In this document: in pieces, positions 1 through 7,303 of the stretch | Layout of the letters: each line of letters begins with the position of its first letter | Numbering within the stretch: the first letter of the stretch is position 1 | NCBI RefSeq assembly: GCF_002198095.1 | Contig: NZ_NHMK01000001.1 | Coordinates: forward strand, 1 to 21,154 | From: Deinococcus indicus | GTDB taxonomy: Bacteria; Deinococcota; Deinococci; Deinococcales; Deinococcaceae | Reading direction: 5' to 3' | DNA length: 21,154 nucleotides | The notes under the pieces: model-generated | What the model saw: only the letters and a program-made list of their open reading frames with translations | What the model was told of the DNA's origin: nothing | Database searches by the model: none | Program-made: the position numbers and the translations under genes

Positions 1-583
1 CGATGTTCGTCCATGCACCACAGCGAGACACGCGGTACGAGACGCTCCGCCTGGCGGAGCGTCTCGGTCAGGACTTTGTTTTGAACGCTTCCTGTGCGGC
101 CTCATCGCCGCCAACGTGCCGGGGTCGAGGCCGTTGAGGCGTGAAGCCCGCCGCCCGTAGGAATTCATAGGTGCGCCCGAGATGGACGGACATTCCGTAC
201 TGCTGCTGAAGCCAGTCTTGAACGTCTTTACCGGACCAGACGATGCCCTGCTCGAAGTCAGCGTGCAGTCGGGCGGCCAGGGTCTGTTGTTGCTCGGCGG
301 TCAGGAGGCGGGGGGCGCCCTGGTTGACGTGACGCGCGTCACGGAGGCCAGCGAGCCCCTGTTCGCGGTAGCGCTTGACCAGTCCGTAGACGGTGACCCG
401 GTTGTACCGGGTCACCTGAAGGATCTCAGGTACGGGGCGTCCTTCTGCGAGGAGGGCGAAGAGTTGGGCTCTGCGGCGTTCGACGGCACAGGTGCTGGCC
501 CGGTAGAGATGCCAGAAGGTGTCAGCGTCATGCGCCAGAGGGGTGGTCAGAGGTATGTGTTTGATGCAGTGATCATAATCTAT
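1..583 (-). pseudogene. IS630-family transposase, N-terminal half, frame-broken, cut by window edge
   Basis: This is the helix-turn-helix and linker part of an IS630-type transposase, read leftwards. The frame is open from an in-frame TAA at 584-586 down to a TGA at 68-70. No in-frame ATG precedes the conserved-looking part, so the start is unclear; a GTG exists at 415 but would cut off the first helix. The N-terminal third contains an HTH (VTRYNRVTVYGLVKRYREQG). Near position 80 the frame ends in an A-rich stretch. Reading resumes one base back (-1) and gives LWCMDEHR, the first-Asp motif of the DDE domain, up to base 1. The element is therefore either frameshifted by mutation or uses a frameshift. 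Its left end lies outside the window and its right end near 575-590 could not be defined. Confidence 0.75.
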
Positions 584-598
584 TTAATCGGAGTCCGT

Positions 599-1234
599 AT
601 GAACGGCATAGAAGACGCCTGGATCGCGTTCACGCAGGATAATTACTCGGTTTCGGAACACCTGTTCAAGGGCATCCTTGCGGACGCTCAGGACGAGGAG
701 GTGATACGGCAGGCAAAGTTTGGATTGGGCTACGTCCTGGCATTTACAAACCACTTCGAGGAAGCTCGGACGCTCTTCTTACATCTGCACGACGACGCGG
801 AGAAGCGGGGGACGCTGGGTGAGCAACACCGCGCGCTGCATCAAGTGGGAATGGTCGAGCGCATGGCTGGGAACTGGCTTCAGGCGAAGACCATCTTCAC
901 AGAGGAAGCTGACCTGATCACACAGTTGGGTAATCTGCCTCTCCCAGTCGCCGTCAATGCATATGAGCAGGGCATTGTTGCGCTTCACTTTAATGACCTG
1001 GAACGGGCACACCAGTGGCTAAAGTATTCCCTGGAGCAAGCCCGTCTCACGGATGATCAGGTCGCCGTTGGCTGTGCATATCGGGGTCTGGGGGACTATT
1101 TCAAGCGGAGAGGCGAAGCGGACCTTGCAAGCCATGCCTGGGAGAACGCCATCATCGCCTTTTCTCTGGTAAACGAAAAGAAGGCTGTGGAAGAAGTTTA
1201 CAACCGTCTGAGGAACATATTGAGAACGGTTTAA
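599..1234 (+). CDS. TPR-repeat protein, 3' end altered by IS insertion
   Basis: This 211-aa all-helical protein has tetratricopeptide-like repeats throughout. Recognisable helical pairs include AKFGLGYVLAFTNHFEEA, HRALHQVGMVERMAGNWLQA, AYEQGIVALHFNDLERAHQW and AYRGLGDYFKRRGEADLA. I chose ATG 599 because GGAG lies 5 nt upstream; the open frame extends further left but only through the neighbouring transposase in antisense. There is no signal peptide and no DNA-binding domain, so the protein is probably cytoplasmic and protein-binding. The stop codon (TAA 1232-1234) lies inside the left inverted repeat of the IS630 element that begins at 1220. The last four or five residues are therefore IS-encoded and the original C-terminus may be lost. 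Composition is less GC-rich than the operon further right. The specific function is unknown; TPR proteins of this size often scaffold or sense peptides. Confidence 0.75.
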   Translation: MNGIEDAWIAFTQDNYSVSEHLFKGILADAQDEEVIRQAKFGLGYVLAFTNHFEEARTLFLHLHDDAEKRGTLGEQHRALHQVGMVERMAGNWLQAKTIFTEEADLITQLGNLPLPVAVNAYEQGIVALHFNDLERAHQWLKYSLEQARLTDDQVAVGCAYRGLGDYFKRRGEADLASHAWENAIIAFSLVNEKKAVEEVYNRLRNILRTV

Positions 1235-2554
1235 ATTGAAGTCGCCGCCATGAGGCGCTGCGGCAACTGGATGTACCGAATCCTCTGCCATCCCGCACGC
1301 AGCCGTGTCCTCAGTTCCTTTGTCGTCCTGGCGCAGAAATTTCCCAAGACGTTCCGCTTCACGTAGGCCCAGACCTTCTCAATCGGATTGAACTCCGGTG
1401 AATACGGTGGCAGGTACACCAGCGAGAGCCGATCCTGCGCCTCCACGAAGGCCGAGACGGCCTTCGCCCGGTGAATCGCGGCATTGTCCAGCACCACCAG
1501 TTCGCCCGTCACGTGCTTCAGCAGGTGGTTCAGAAACGCCAGCACGTCACCCGTCTTGACCGCTCCTGTCTGGGTCCGCTGGAGAAATTGCCCGTTCGAC
1601 GTGATGGCCCCAATCGTCGAGAGCTTCTGCCAACTGGCTGGAAGACGCACCACGGGTGTCTTCCCCCGTTGTGCCCATGTCCGTCGGAGCACGCCTTTCA
1701 GACTGAAGCCCACTTCATCGAGGTAGACGAGCGTGGCGCCCTGCGCGACCTTTTTTTTCGACACCCGGGCGCGTGGTCTGCACCCAGGTCCGTACGGCCT
1801 CCTCGTTCTGTTCCAGCGCCCCTTTCCCGGGTTTCTGGGGAGCAAGAGTTTCCGCGCGGCACGAGTTGCGCGCCAGGACGCCGCCCACCACGCCCATGCG
1901 CGGGTTTTTATCGGTCAGCACAGTGTTCTGCGAGTTTCCGTTCCCTGCACTCCGCACCACACGACATCCGACGCTTCTCGCTTTCTCGTTCTTCGATCAC
2001 CAGACGCTCGGTTTCGGGCTGTTCCGGCAGAGAAGCGCAGGTCCCGGCTAAACACTCCCTCCAGGATGCAACGGGGAAAATGACGTGCTGACCGACGTTT
2101 CTCCTCCTCTGCACCCTCATGGCGTCGTGTGGCACACGCCTCCAAGGGACGCGGAAACTCTTGGGGGAGAGAATCCCAGGCGATGGAGCACTTTGCGGAC
2201 ATGGTCGACGTGGTACCACACGCCCAAGTGCCGCCCGATGATTTCGCGGACACGAGCGGTGGTCCAGGTGGCGTCGGGAAAGCCGTGTGCCAGGGCACCC
2301 TCCTGCAGGAGGGTGCTGATCTTCTGCTGCCCCTCCGGGGTCAGGCGGGCGGGACGGCCCGTGGTGGGGGTGGCCTCCAGGCCACCCTGGCGTTTGAGCC
2401 GCTCTTTCCAGGTGTAGATGGTGTGGATCGAGACGCCGAAGTGATCCGCGATCTGCTGGTTGGTGTGTCCACCGGACTGCATCATGTTCAGTGCGGCCAG
2501 TCGCCGTTCTTCGAGCTGGGCGCGGGTGTACTTGGAGGGGTGCCACGGTGCCAT
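1231..2554 (-). pseudogene. IS630-family transposase, split by a 321-bp insertion
   Basis: The N-terminal part (ATG 2554 to about 2170) carries an HTH (GGHTNQQIADHFGVSIHTIY) and a winged-helix linker. The C-terminal part (1842 down to 1231) carries the DDE domain with motifs YLDEVGFSL, VVLDNAAIHRAK and LPPYSPEFNPIEKVWAY. That gives Asp, Asp and Glu, all present. The halves are separated by the element at 1843-2163; removing it with one copy of its 6-bp duplication restores the reading LGFSPQKPGKGALEQNEEA. A second frame change lies at a run of eight A's (T1751-1758 on +). Upstream reads RPGVEKK and downstream reads KKVAQGATLVYLDE in the +1 frame. That is compatible with transcriptional slippage, as seen in two-ORF IS elements. 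The stop TAA lies in the left inverted repeat. In the present state the gene should be inactive. Confidence 0.85.
1843..2163. mobile_element. 321-bp non-autonomous (MITE-like) element nested in the IS630 transposase
   Basis: The element is bounded by perfect 14-bp inverted repeats, CAAGAGTTTCCGCG at 1843-1856 and its reverse complement at 2150-2163. It is flanked by a 6-bp direct repeat GGGGAG at 1837-1842 and 2164-2169. Excising it precisely repairs the transposase reading frame. No credible ORF lies inside, so it would need a transposase in trans. I do not recognise the inverted repeat; the 6-bp duplication argues against an IS630-type mover. Confidence 0.8.
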
Positions 2555-2558
2555 GTCC

Positions 2559-2632
2559 TAGCCAGTCTAGCAACCTAAATTTCTACCGTTATCAATAGCC
2601 AGTCTAGCAACCTAAATTTCTGCCGCAATCAA
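2559..2632. repeat. 37-bp tandem duplication of the IS630 right end
   Basis: Two direct copies, 2559-2595 and 2596-2632, match at 34 of 37 positions. Each begins TAGCCAGTCTAGCAACC and ends in an IS end (ATCAA) followed by TA. The first copy is the true right end of the element at 1220-2595. The second is an orphan end, either left by an earlier copy or created by a tandem insertion and deletion. Confidence 0.85.
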
Positions 2633-2634
2633 TA

Positions 2635-3104
2635 GTGGCGCGATTCTAATAAACGGGATGCCATCAATCACTGATGTTCGCAGCTCCATCGTATCATTTG
2701 TAGAAGATCGTGACTTGCAGTATGCGATGACTCTAAATGAGAACATATATCTAGGCAGATCTCATTCCCTGGAAATTGTTACCTCTGGAGTTAGATTGTT
2801 GCCGGAGACTAATGGCAGTACTCTAGGTAAAATGTTTCATGACTCGATCGATTTTTCTAGTGGTCAATGGCAAATGACGAAAATACTCAGAGGCATGATG
2901 AACGAGGCTTCTGTCTTCATATTTGATGAACCTCTGACATTTTTAGATGACGATAAAAGGACTTGGTTCAATGATGCCGTAAAGGCATTGATTGCTAAAG
3001 GAAAAGCAGTCGTAATCATCCCGCATGAATCGATAGACATTATTCCGGATCATATGCTCTATATTCATCGCAAGGAGGCTCAACATGTCGAGTACGTCCA
3101 GTAA
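2635..3104 (+). pseudogene. ABC exporter ATPase domain, 5'-truncated by an IS
   Basis: The reading frame emerges directly from the IS border as SGAILINGMPSITD, the strand that follows Walker A in ABC exporter ATPases. It continues with the Q-loop region (SFVEDRDLQYAMTLNENIYLG), an ABC signature (SSGQWQ), Walker B (VFIFDEP), D-loop (LTFLDDD) and H-loop (VVIIPHE). The Walker A motif and any transmembrane domain are missing, lost at the IS junction, so the remnant cannot hydrolyse ATP alone. ATG 2658 is an internal Met and not the original start. The SGQWQ form and the spacing resemble peptide or bacteriocin exporters, but the substrate is unknown. The stop overlaps the next gene by 20 nt, so the two were one transcription unit. 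The sequence is AT-richer than the rest of the window, suggesting foreign origin. Confidence 0.85.
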
Positions 3105-3465
3105 AAGTAGCCAGCCTTTCCTTGAAGTCCTATACGAAGAATTTGTCACTCCTGAAATTTTTGGTTTCCCCATAAAGACTCTAGGGGTTATAAGAGTGGC
3201 GGTGGAAAGGAGAGGAATTATCGTAGAGTTCTCGAAAAACCAAAAGAGATTTTATGCTGCTGATTCGATAGATCAATCGGAGCTAGGAAAGACCAGCACC
3301 CTGTCTTTTCCCCCTACGGTAAAAATTAATCCATCTCTTGAGCAATTCGTCACTACGGTGCGAACAACGGTCTCAATCAAGCTAAAGAATGGACACAGAG
3401 TTGTGATTCCCTCTCGGCAGGCGGAGAAATTAAAGAGGGCTGTTGACTCCATCAGAGGCTACTAG
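3085..3465 (+). CDS. Hypothetical protein following the ABC remnant
   Basis: This 126-aa protein has no family I can name. A strong ribosome-binding site (AAGGAGG, 3073-3079) supports ATG 3085, which lies inside the end of the ABC frame and indicates translational coupling. There is no signal peptide or membrane span. Residues 30-115 look like alternating beta strands (TLGVIRVAVERRGIIVEFS, TTVSIKLKNGHRVVIPS) followed by a C-terminal helix (RQAEKLKRAVDSI). That strand-then-helix layout recalls a small PH-like fold, but I have no motif to prove it. Low GC is shared with its two neighbours. It may be an accessory or immunity protein of the broken exporter; that is inference from position only. 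Confidence 0.65.
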   Translation: MSSTSSKSSQPFLEVLYEEFVTPEIFGFPIKTLGVIRVAVERRGIIVEFSKNQKRFYAADSIDQSELGKTSTLSFPPTVKINPSLEQFVTTVRTTVSIKLKNGHRVVIPSRQAEKLKRAVDSIRGY

Positions 3466-3480
3466 GAGAGGAAGGGAAAC

Positions 3481-3819
3481 ATGTTAATTACCATTAAGGC
3501 TTGGTTGACACCATATGTCTTAATTGCTATAGGTTTAACATCGTGCAATTTGGAATATGATGTCAGTAACAAGATATCGCTGGGTGAGAGGTCCTGGGTT
3601 AGTCACGGCACTCAGTACCTGTCTGCTAAAAAATACAGGGCTAACCTTCAAGTTCGTAAGGCCCAGACGGTGTCACTGAATTCTAAGTCGGGTAGGGTAG
3701 TCATTCAAGGTAAAGAACTGGCACCGGTATGCCATTTGATTGACTTGGCAGCGGGTAGCAGAATATCCCTGGATGTAACTGACGTGTCTATGATTATTCC
3801 TTCTAGTAAGTGTGTCTGA
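3481..3819 (+). CDS. Small predicted lipoprotein
   Basis: This 112-aa protein has a lysine-containing N-terminus, a hydrophobic stretch (LTPYVLIAIGL) and a lipobox LTSC with the acylated Cys at residue 22. It should be exported and lipid-anchored. The mature part is short, rich in beta-forming residues, and holds two further cysteines (PVCHLID and the penultimate residue SKCV) that could pair. ATG 3481 follows a GGAGAGGAAGGG ribosome-binding site and lies 15 nt after the preceding stop, so it belongs to the same low-GC unit as the ABC remnant. Function is unknown. A surface lipoprotein beside an exporter is a common layout for self-protection against an exported peptide, but nothing in the sequence proves that role. 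Confidence 0.65.
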   Translation: MLITIKAWLTPYVLIAIGLTSCNLEYDVSNKISLGERSWVSHGTQYLSAKKYRANLQVRKAQTVSLNSKSGRVVIQGKELAPVCHLIDLAAGSRISLDVTDVSMIIPSSKCV

Positions 3820-3944
3820 TTTGTAGGTTTATGACCGATCTACATCATTACTGGAAGTGTATTATTCCTCAGCACCTGACACTTCTGGAACATCACATGT
3901 GGGTGAGCGGAAAAGGCGTAATGAGCAGCTCAAGACGTCGTTTA

Positions 3945-4055
3945 TTGATACCGGCGTAAGTTGACTTTGCTCCATCACTCCCCTGTGATTGGAAGAGCCC
4001 TGGCCAAGACGCCTTGCATGTCAGTACAGGTGACGCGGATTTACACCGGTATCAA
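3945..4055. mobile_element. 111-bp TA-flanked MITE of IS630 type
   Basis: The ends are inverted repeats: TTGATACCGGCGTAA from 3945 and, read inward from 4055, TTGATACCGGTGTAA (one mismatch). TA lies on both outer sides (3943-3944, 4056-4057). The ends resemble those of the IS at 1220-2595 (TTGATAACGG...AAATT), so that element's transposase or a relative could mobilise it. It has no coding capacity. It interrupts the transposase relic to its right. Confidence 0.8.
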
Positions 4056-4481
4056 TAGGCGCTGATACACCGTGACATTGCTGATGCTGTCCACGTGACT
4101 CAGAATCACCATCTGTTCGGCCAGAAGACGGAGGGTGCACCGTTTTCGACCATCGGGGGGATCACTACAGGCCGGCATGACGAGCTTGACTTCAAGGTCG
4201 CCGGTGATCTTGGGGGGTGCCCCCGTTCTGGGTCGTTCAACCAGCGCAGCGTGCAAACCTTCGAGCACGTAGCGCCTGCAGATTCGGCTGATCCGGTCTG
4301 CATGACAGTGCAGCAAGGATCCGATGTCGCGGTAGGTGTGCGTGTTGCCAGTGCTGCGATCTGCCATGAGCAGGATCCGGGCTCGAGTCACCGTGCGCGC
4401 TGGTGGTGAACCCCGATCCACCAGGTGCAGGAGATGCTGCCGTTCTTCAGCGCTCAGATTGACTCGGAGATGCTGGCCCAT
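4056..4481 (-). pseudogene. IS630-family transposase relic, N-terminal part
   Basis: ATG 4481 opens MGQHLRVNLSAEERQ, followed by a homeodomain-like HTH (TYRDIGSLLHCHADRISRIC) and the linker LVERPRTGAPPKITG. This is the usual N-terminal half of an IS630 transposase. The frame continues to VYQRL and is then interrupted by the MITE at 3945-4055, which supplies the stop. Beyond the MITE (3943 leftward to about 3820) the minus strand reads a decayed continuation including VPEVSGAEE. That may be the remains of the linker before the DDE domain; the DDE domain itself is gone. The outer end probably lies near the TTAGCTAAG at 4513-4521, next to a TA. Confidence 0.75.
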
Positions 4482-4580
4482 TCCCAAGTATGACTCCAAC
4501 CCGCAGAACTTTCTTAGCTAAGCAGTAGCGAGACCGCATGTGCTTGCACCCGTCACCCCTACGCACGGGACGATGTGGTC

Positions 4581-5303
4581 ATGTCCCTGCCACCACACCC
4601 CCACGATGGCGCGCCCGTTCCCGGCGTGTTCACTCTCCTGCGCACCCACGACGCCCCCGGCGGCCCCGTCCGCACCCCACTGCACGTCCTGCACTGCCCG
4701 GAAGCGAACGCCCTGCGGGTCGCGCATCTCCTGAACACGCAGGCCGACCAGGTCCGGTACCACGTCCAGCCCCTGACGGCCCTGAATGAGCAGGATCTCG
4801 TCGAGGAGACCCTGTGCGTCACCACCGTCCGCTTCACCCTGGCCACCGGCGGCGTCCGGTACAGCGTGAGTCAGACCCGCCACCTCAGTGTCCAGGCCTT
4901 CCACCCGACCCTGGACACGCCCACCGCGCAGGGCGGCGGTTTCGCCCCGCACCTGACGGTGACCACTCGTGACCCCCAGTCGGGACTCCACCTCGCCCGT
5001 CAGGTGCAGGGCGTCCGTTTGTGCGGCGTTCACCCGGCCCTCGCAGCGTGGGTGCGCCACTGGACGGCGTGCGCCGTCACCGGGCGCATGGGGGCGTGGC
5101 CGCACGCCCGGGAGCTGGGCGGGCACGTCGTCTGGGCGCACCCCACCGGTATGTTTTTCGTCGTGAACGCGGATGGGCTCAGTGTGCCCGCCGCCTTCCT
5201 GCAGGAGCGCGCGGGTGAACTCGTCGGACCGGGCGTGGTCTTGCCCCTGGCGGCCCTGTTTGTGCAGAGTAGACCTATGACTCGTACTGGTGTGGCCTCG
5301 TGA
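4581..5303 (+). CDS. Hypothetical protein, 240 aa
   Basis: I do not recognise this protein. The frame could start at GTG 4575 or ATG 4581; neither has a strong Shine-Dalgarno, and I give ATG. Composition is typical of a real high-GC gene and amino-acid use is balanced, unlike the antisense frame. There is no signal peptide or obvious membrane segment. Middle strands (CVTTVRFTLATGGVRYSVSQTRHLSVQAF) suggest a beta-rich domain and the C-terminal third is hydrophobic (HVVWAHPTGMFFVV). Its stop overlaps the GTG of the following membrane protein (GTGA, 5300-5303), so the two are translationally coupled. It faces the end of the leftward operon. Confidence 0.6.
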   Translation: MSLPPHPHDGAPVPGVFTLLRTHDAPGGPVRTPLHVLHCPEANALRVAHLLNTQADQVRYHVQPLTALNEQDLVEETLCVTTVRFTLATGGVRYSVSQTRHLSVQAFHPTLDTPTAQGGGFAPHLTVTTRDPQSGLHLARQVQGVRLCGVHPALAAWVRHWTACAVTGRMGAWPHARELGGHVVWAHPTGMFFVVNADGLSVPAAFLQERAGELVGPGVVLPLAALFVQSRPMTRTGVAS

Positions 5304-5557
5304 CGGCCGATCAGGAGACCTTCCTGATTGCCGCTGCGCTTCTCGTGAGTGTCCTGCTGGCCGTCGTGTTCCCCCTCCCGCTCCTGCACTGGGCGGTCCT
5401 GCTGGCCTGTGGGTTCGTCGTGGCGCTGGCCCTGCTGAACGTGTGGACGCTCGGCTTTGTCCGGCCTGGCGAGCGGGTCACAGCGGCCCTCGGACGCATG
5501 CCCGTATACCTCACTGGTGGTGTGGCTGCTGCGGGCCTCGTCACGCTGCTCCTCTGA
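5300..5557 (+). CDS. Small integral membrane protein
   Basis: This 85-aa protein has three hydrophobic segments: about residues 8-27 (FLIAAALLVSVLLAVVFPL), 29-47 (LHWAVLLACGFVVALALL) and 68-85 (VYLTGGVAAAGLVTLLL). A short loop carries RPGERVTAALGR. The GTG start overlaps the stop of the previous gene by 4 nt. Three spans and no catalytic motif suggest a small membrane partner of the upstream protein. The gene ends 8 nt before the stop of the convergent leftward operon, and I see no terminator hairpin in that gap. Confidence 0.6.
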   Translation: MTADQETFLIAAALLVSVLLAVVFPLPLLHWAVLLACGFVVALALLNVWTLGFVRPGERVTAALGRMPVYLTGGVAAAGLVTLLL

Positions 5558-5565
5558 TCTCGACT

Positions 5566-6090
5566 TCAGTCCACGGGGTGCCAGGGGTTCACCTGGCCAA
5601 GCGCGGTCTTCCGTTGAATGCGCGCGTCGATGTCTGATAGCTGCCGCAGCGTCTGGGCGTGCTCTGGCCAGATCTCGTCCAGGATGTTCAGGAGTGCGCC
5701 CTCGGGAAGCGCGCGGCGCAGCGCCGTGAGCCAGTGATCGCTCGTGTGGATGGCCCGCCGCAGGCTCGGCGCGAGCGCCCGCAGGCGACGCAACTGACGC
5801 AGCGCAGCGGGATAGGTCTCTGGGCAGTGGGACTTCATCGCGCGGCGGAACTGCTCACCGCGCACGGCCGCTGCCACCTCCAGGGCCGCGAGTCGCTCTC
5901 GCAGGTCCTCATTCAGCCGGACTTGATGATGAGGCTGCCGGTCGCGCAGGACGCCAGTCCGGATCAGGTCACCCTCCAGCCCGGCGTCCATGAACAGGGG
6001 CAGGCGGGCACGCTGGCGGTCATTCCAGCGCTGGGCGTTGCGTTCGCTGGCCTGCTCGGGCGTGCGTGGGGTGCGGGGCGTTCTCGGCAT
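5566..6090 (-). CDS. Hypothetical helical protein, last gene of the leftward operon
   Basis: This 174-aa basic, mostly helical protein is not one I recognise. The N-terminus has a short repeat (three copies of PRT) and the rest is rich in Arg, Leu and Ala (ALRQLRRLRALAPSLRRAI), possibly a coiled coil or nucleic-acid binder. ATG 6090 has no Shine-Dalgarno; a GC-rich hairpin ends exactly 10 nt upstream instead (6101-6119). It is the 3'-most gene of the operon and is co-directional with all genes up to 13026. Confidence 0.6.
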   Translation of the reverse strand: MPRTPRTPRTPEQASERNAQRWNDRQRARLPLFMDAGLEGDLIRTGVLRDRQPHHQVRLNEDLRERLAALEVAAAVRGEQFRRAMKSHCPETYPAALRQLRRLRALAPSLRRAIHTSDHWLTALRRALPEGALLNILDEIWPEHAQTLRQLSDIDARIQRKTALGQVNPWHPVD

Positions 6091-6100
6091 CCGTGAGACG

Positions 6101-6119
6101 TGGCCCCGGGGCGGGGCCA
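6101..6119 (-). promoter_or_regulatory. Pre-start hairpin 1
   Basis: TGGCCCC (6101-6107) pairs with GGGGCCA (6113-6119) around a 5-nt loop. It lies between the stop at 6125 and ATG 6090, with exactly 10 nt between hairpin and start codon. There is no following T-run, so it is not a simple terminator. Confidence 0.7.
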
Positions 6120-6124
6120 GGGCT

Positions 6125-6913
6125 TCACGCCACCTGGGCGTCCACGTGCTCAGGCGTCAGGGCGGTCCGCATATCCTGGGCCAGTTGCGCCGCTGGCAGC
6201 ACCCAGCTCGCCCAGCGGTTGCGGTACTCGTGCGCCCAGCGGTCCTGCCCCGCGAGCGGTTCCACCCGCCACATGATGCCCACGCCACTTGGACTGGCCT
6301 GCCGGGGCGTCCAGAGGCCGCAGGCAGACACTTCGATAAACACGCCCGTGTCCGCACCGTCCGGCGCAAGGTGGGCGGTCACCTCACCACTCACGGCGAC
6401 CCCACCCGGATTCCAGTGCACCGTCCCCTTCCAGCCCAGGTGCCGCTGGACAGCCTTCAGGTACCGCCGGGCATCCAGTTCGAACGCGCGCTTGCCTTCC
6501 GCGTTGTACCCGACGTACCCCTGGGCGTCCGGGTACTCGCCGAGCAGTCGTTCACCGCTCTGCGCGGCCTTCACTCGGGCCTGCCACTCTTCGCAGCGGG
6601 CCCGCCACGTCCCGTCGACGTGCAGGCCTGCGGGCGTGAGGTGTCGCGTGAATGTCCGGCTCGCGCGGGCAGCCGCGGGATTGCGGTCCTCTCCCTCCAG
6701 GGTCAACGCGGCGTTCTCTCCACTCGGGAGGGGATGATCGAGCAGGTGCACCGTGCCGATCAGGGCCGTGGTGAGTCCCGCCCGGTGGCACGCGGCATAG
6801 AGCGTGCGGCCCTCGCGTTCGAGGGCAACGATCTCGCTCCCGGTCGCCTGAGAGAGAGCCTGCGGCAGCCGTTCAGGGCACGCCGGGTCGAGAGTGATGA
6901 GCAGCTTTGCCAT
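6125..6913 (-). CDS. Hypothetical protein, 262 aa
   Basis: The open frame runs back to 7489, but the gene starts at ATG 6913 (MAKLLITLDPACPERLP): the upstream part is antisense-like and overlaps two other genes of the operon. The N-terminal 70 residues alternate strands and helices (LLITLDP, SEIVALEREGRTLYAACHRAG). A later segment with aromatic residues (YVGYNAEGKRAFELDARRYL, then KGTVHWNPGGVAVSGEVTAHL) looks like a separate beta-rich domain. There are no membrane spans and no recognised catalytic motif. The start is preceded, 10 nt upstream, by the hairpin at 6924-6944. I cannot assign a function. Confidence 0.65.
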   Translation of the reverse strand: MAKLLITLDPACPERLPQALSQATGSEIVALEREGRTLYAACHRAGLTTALIGTVHLLDHPLPSGENAALTLEGEDRNPAAARASRTFTRHLTPAGLHVDGTWRARCEEWQARVKAAQSGERLLGEYPDAQGYVGYNAEGKRAFELDARRYLKAVQRHLGWKGTVHWNPGGVAVSGEVTAHLAPDGADTGVFIEVSACGLWTPRQASPSGVGIMWRVEPLAGQDRWAHEYRNRWASWVLPAAQLAQDMRTALTPEHVDAQVA

Positions 6914-6923
6914 GACGGCCGCG

Positions 6924-6944
6924 TGGCCCCCGGAGTGGGGGCCA
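6924..6944 (-). promoter_or_regulatory. Pre-start hairpin 2
   Basis: TGGCCCCC (6924-6931) pairs with GGGGGCCA (6937-6944) around a 5-nt loop, an 8-bp stem. There are exactly 10 nt between its edge and ATG 6913, and the stop of the preceding gene (6952) is 7 nt away on the other side. Confidence 0.75.
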
Positions 6945-6951
6945 GGGTTGG

Positions 6952-7293
6952 TCAGGCGCGGAGCGCGCGGCGGGACTGCATCCAGTCGTGTGCAGCACTC
7001 GCCACTCCGCAGGTGGGGCACGTCCAGGTCTCGTCCGGCGCCTCGAGGAGCGTGCATTCCACATGCTTCGCGCTGCACCCCGGGCAGGCCACGTGGTACG
7101 CGCCCACGCTGTCCAGCAGTCCGGGCAGTTCCACGCCCAGCACTTCCGCCAGAGCCTCCGGGGCGTGCTGGAGGGCCAGCGCGAGACGTTCGAGCGTGGT
7201 GGGCTCCTGCACGAGCGCACTCAGCTGCACGGTTGTCGAGAGGGTCTGGGGGGCAGTTTGGGGGGCGCGCGGCGTGTCGTTGGCTTCGATCAT
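6952..7293 (-). CDS. Small CxxC zinc-ribbon-like protein
   Basis: This 113-aa protein has a C-terminal half with two CxxC knuckles, CPGC and CPTC, separated by about 20 residues. This is a zinc-ribbon arrangement typical of nucleic-acid- or protein-binding modules. The N-terminal half is helical (LERLALALQHAPEALAEVLG). A GTG at 7302 is in frame, but I chose ATG 7293 because it puts the upstream hairpin (7304-7323) at the same 10-nt spacing seen for the other hairpin-preceded genes. It sits in the leftward operon between two uncharacterised genes. The specific function is unknown. Confidence 0.65.
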   Translation of the reverse strand: MIEANDTPRAPQTAPQTLSTTVQLSALVQEPTTLERLALALQHAPEALAEVLGVELPGLLDSVGAYHVACPGCSAKHVECTLLEAPDETWTCPTCGVASAAHDWMQSRRALRA

Positions 7294-7303
7294 GCGCGTC
7301 ACA

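Larger units (their letters stand above)
1220..2595 (-). mobile_element. IS630-type insertion sequence, TA-flanked, with a nested element
   Basis: The ends are imperfect inverted repeats: the left begins TTGAGAACGGTTTAAATTG at 1220 and the right, read inward, begins TTGATAACGGTAGAAATTT. Both are bordered by TA (1218-1219 and 2596-2597), the target duplicated by IS630/Tc1/mariner transposases. The single transposase gene is read leftwards. A separate 321-bp element interrupts it at 1843-2163. The insertion sits between a TPR gene, whose stop it supplies, and an ABC ATPase whose 5' part is missing. The IS therefore marks the border of a deletion or is part of a stacked insertion. Confidence 0.8.

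Noticed and set aside
2559..2632. The 37-bp direct repeats as a CRISPR array
   Set aside because: There are only two contiguous copies with no spacers, and they coincide with IS ends.
2635..3104. The ABC ATPase remnant as the lasso exporter of this cluster
   Set aside because: It is 10 kb away, has different base composition, is truncated and is separated by several mobile elements.
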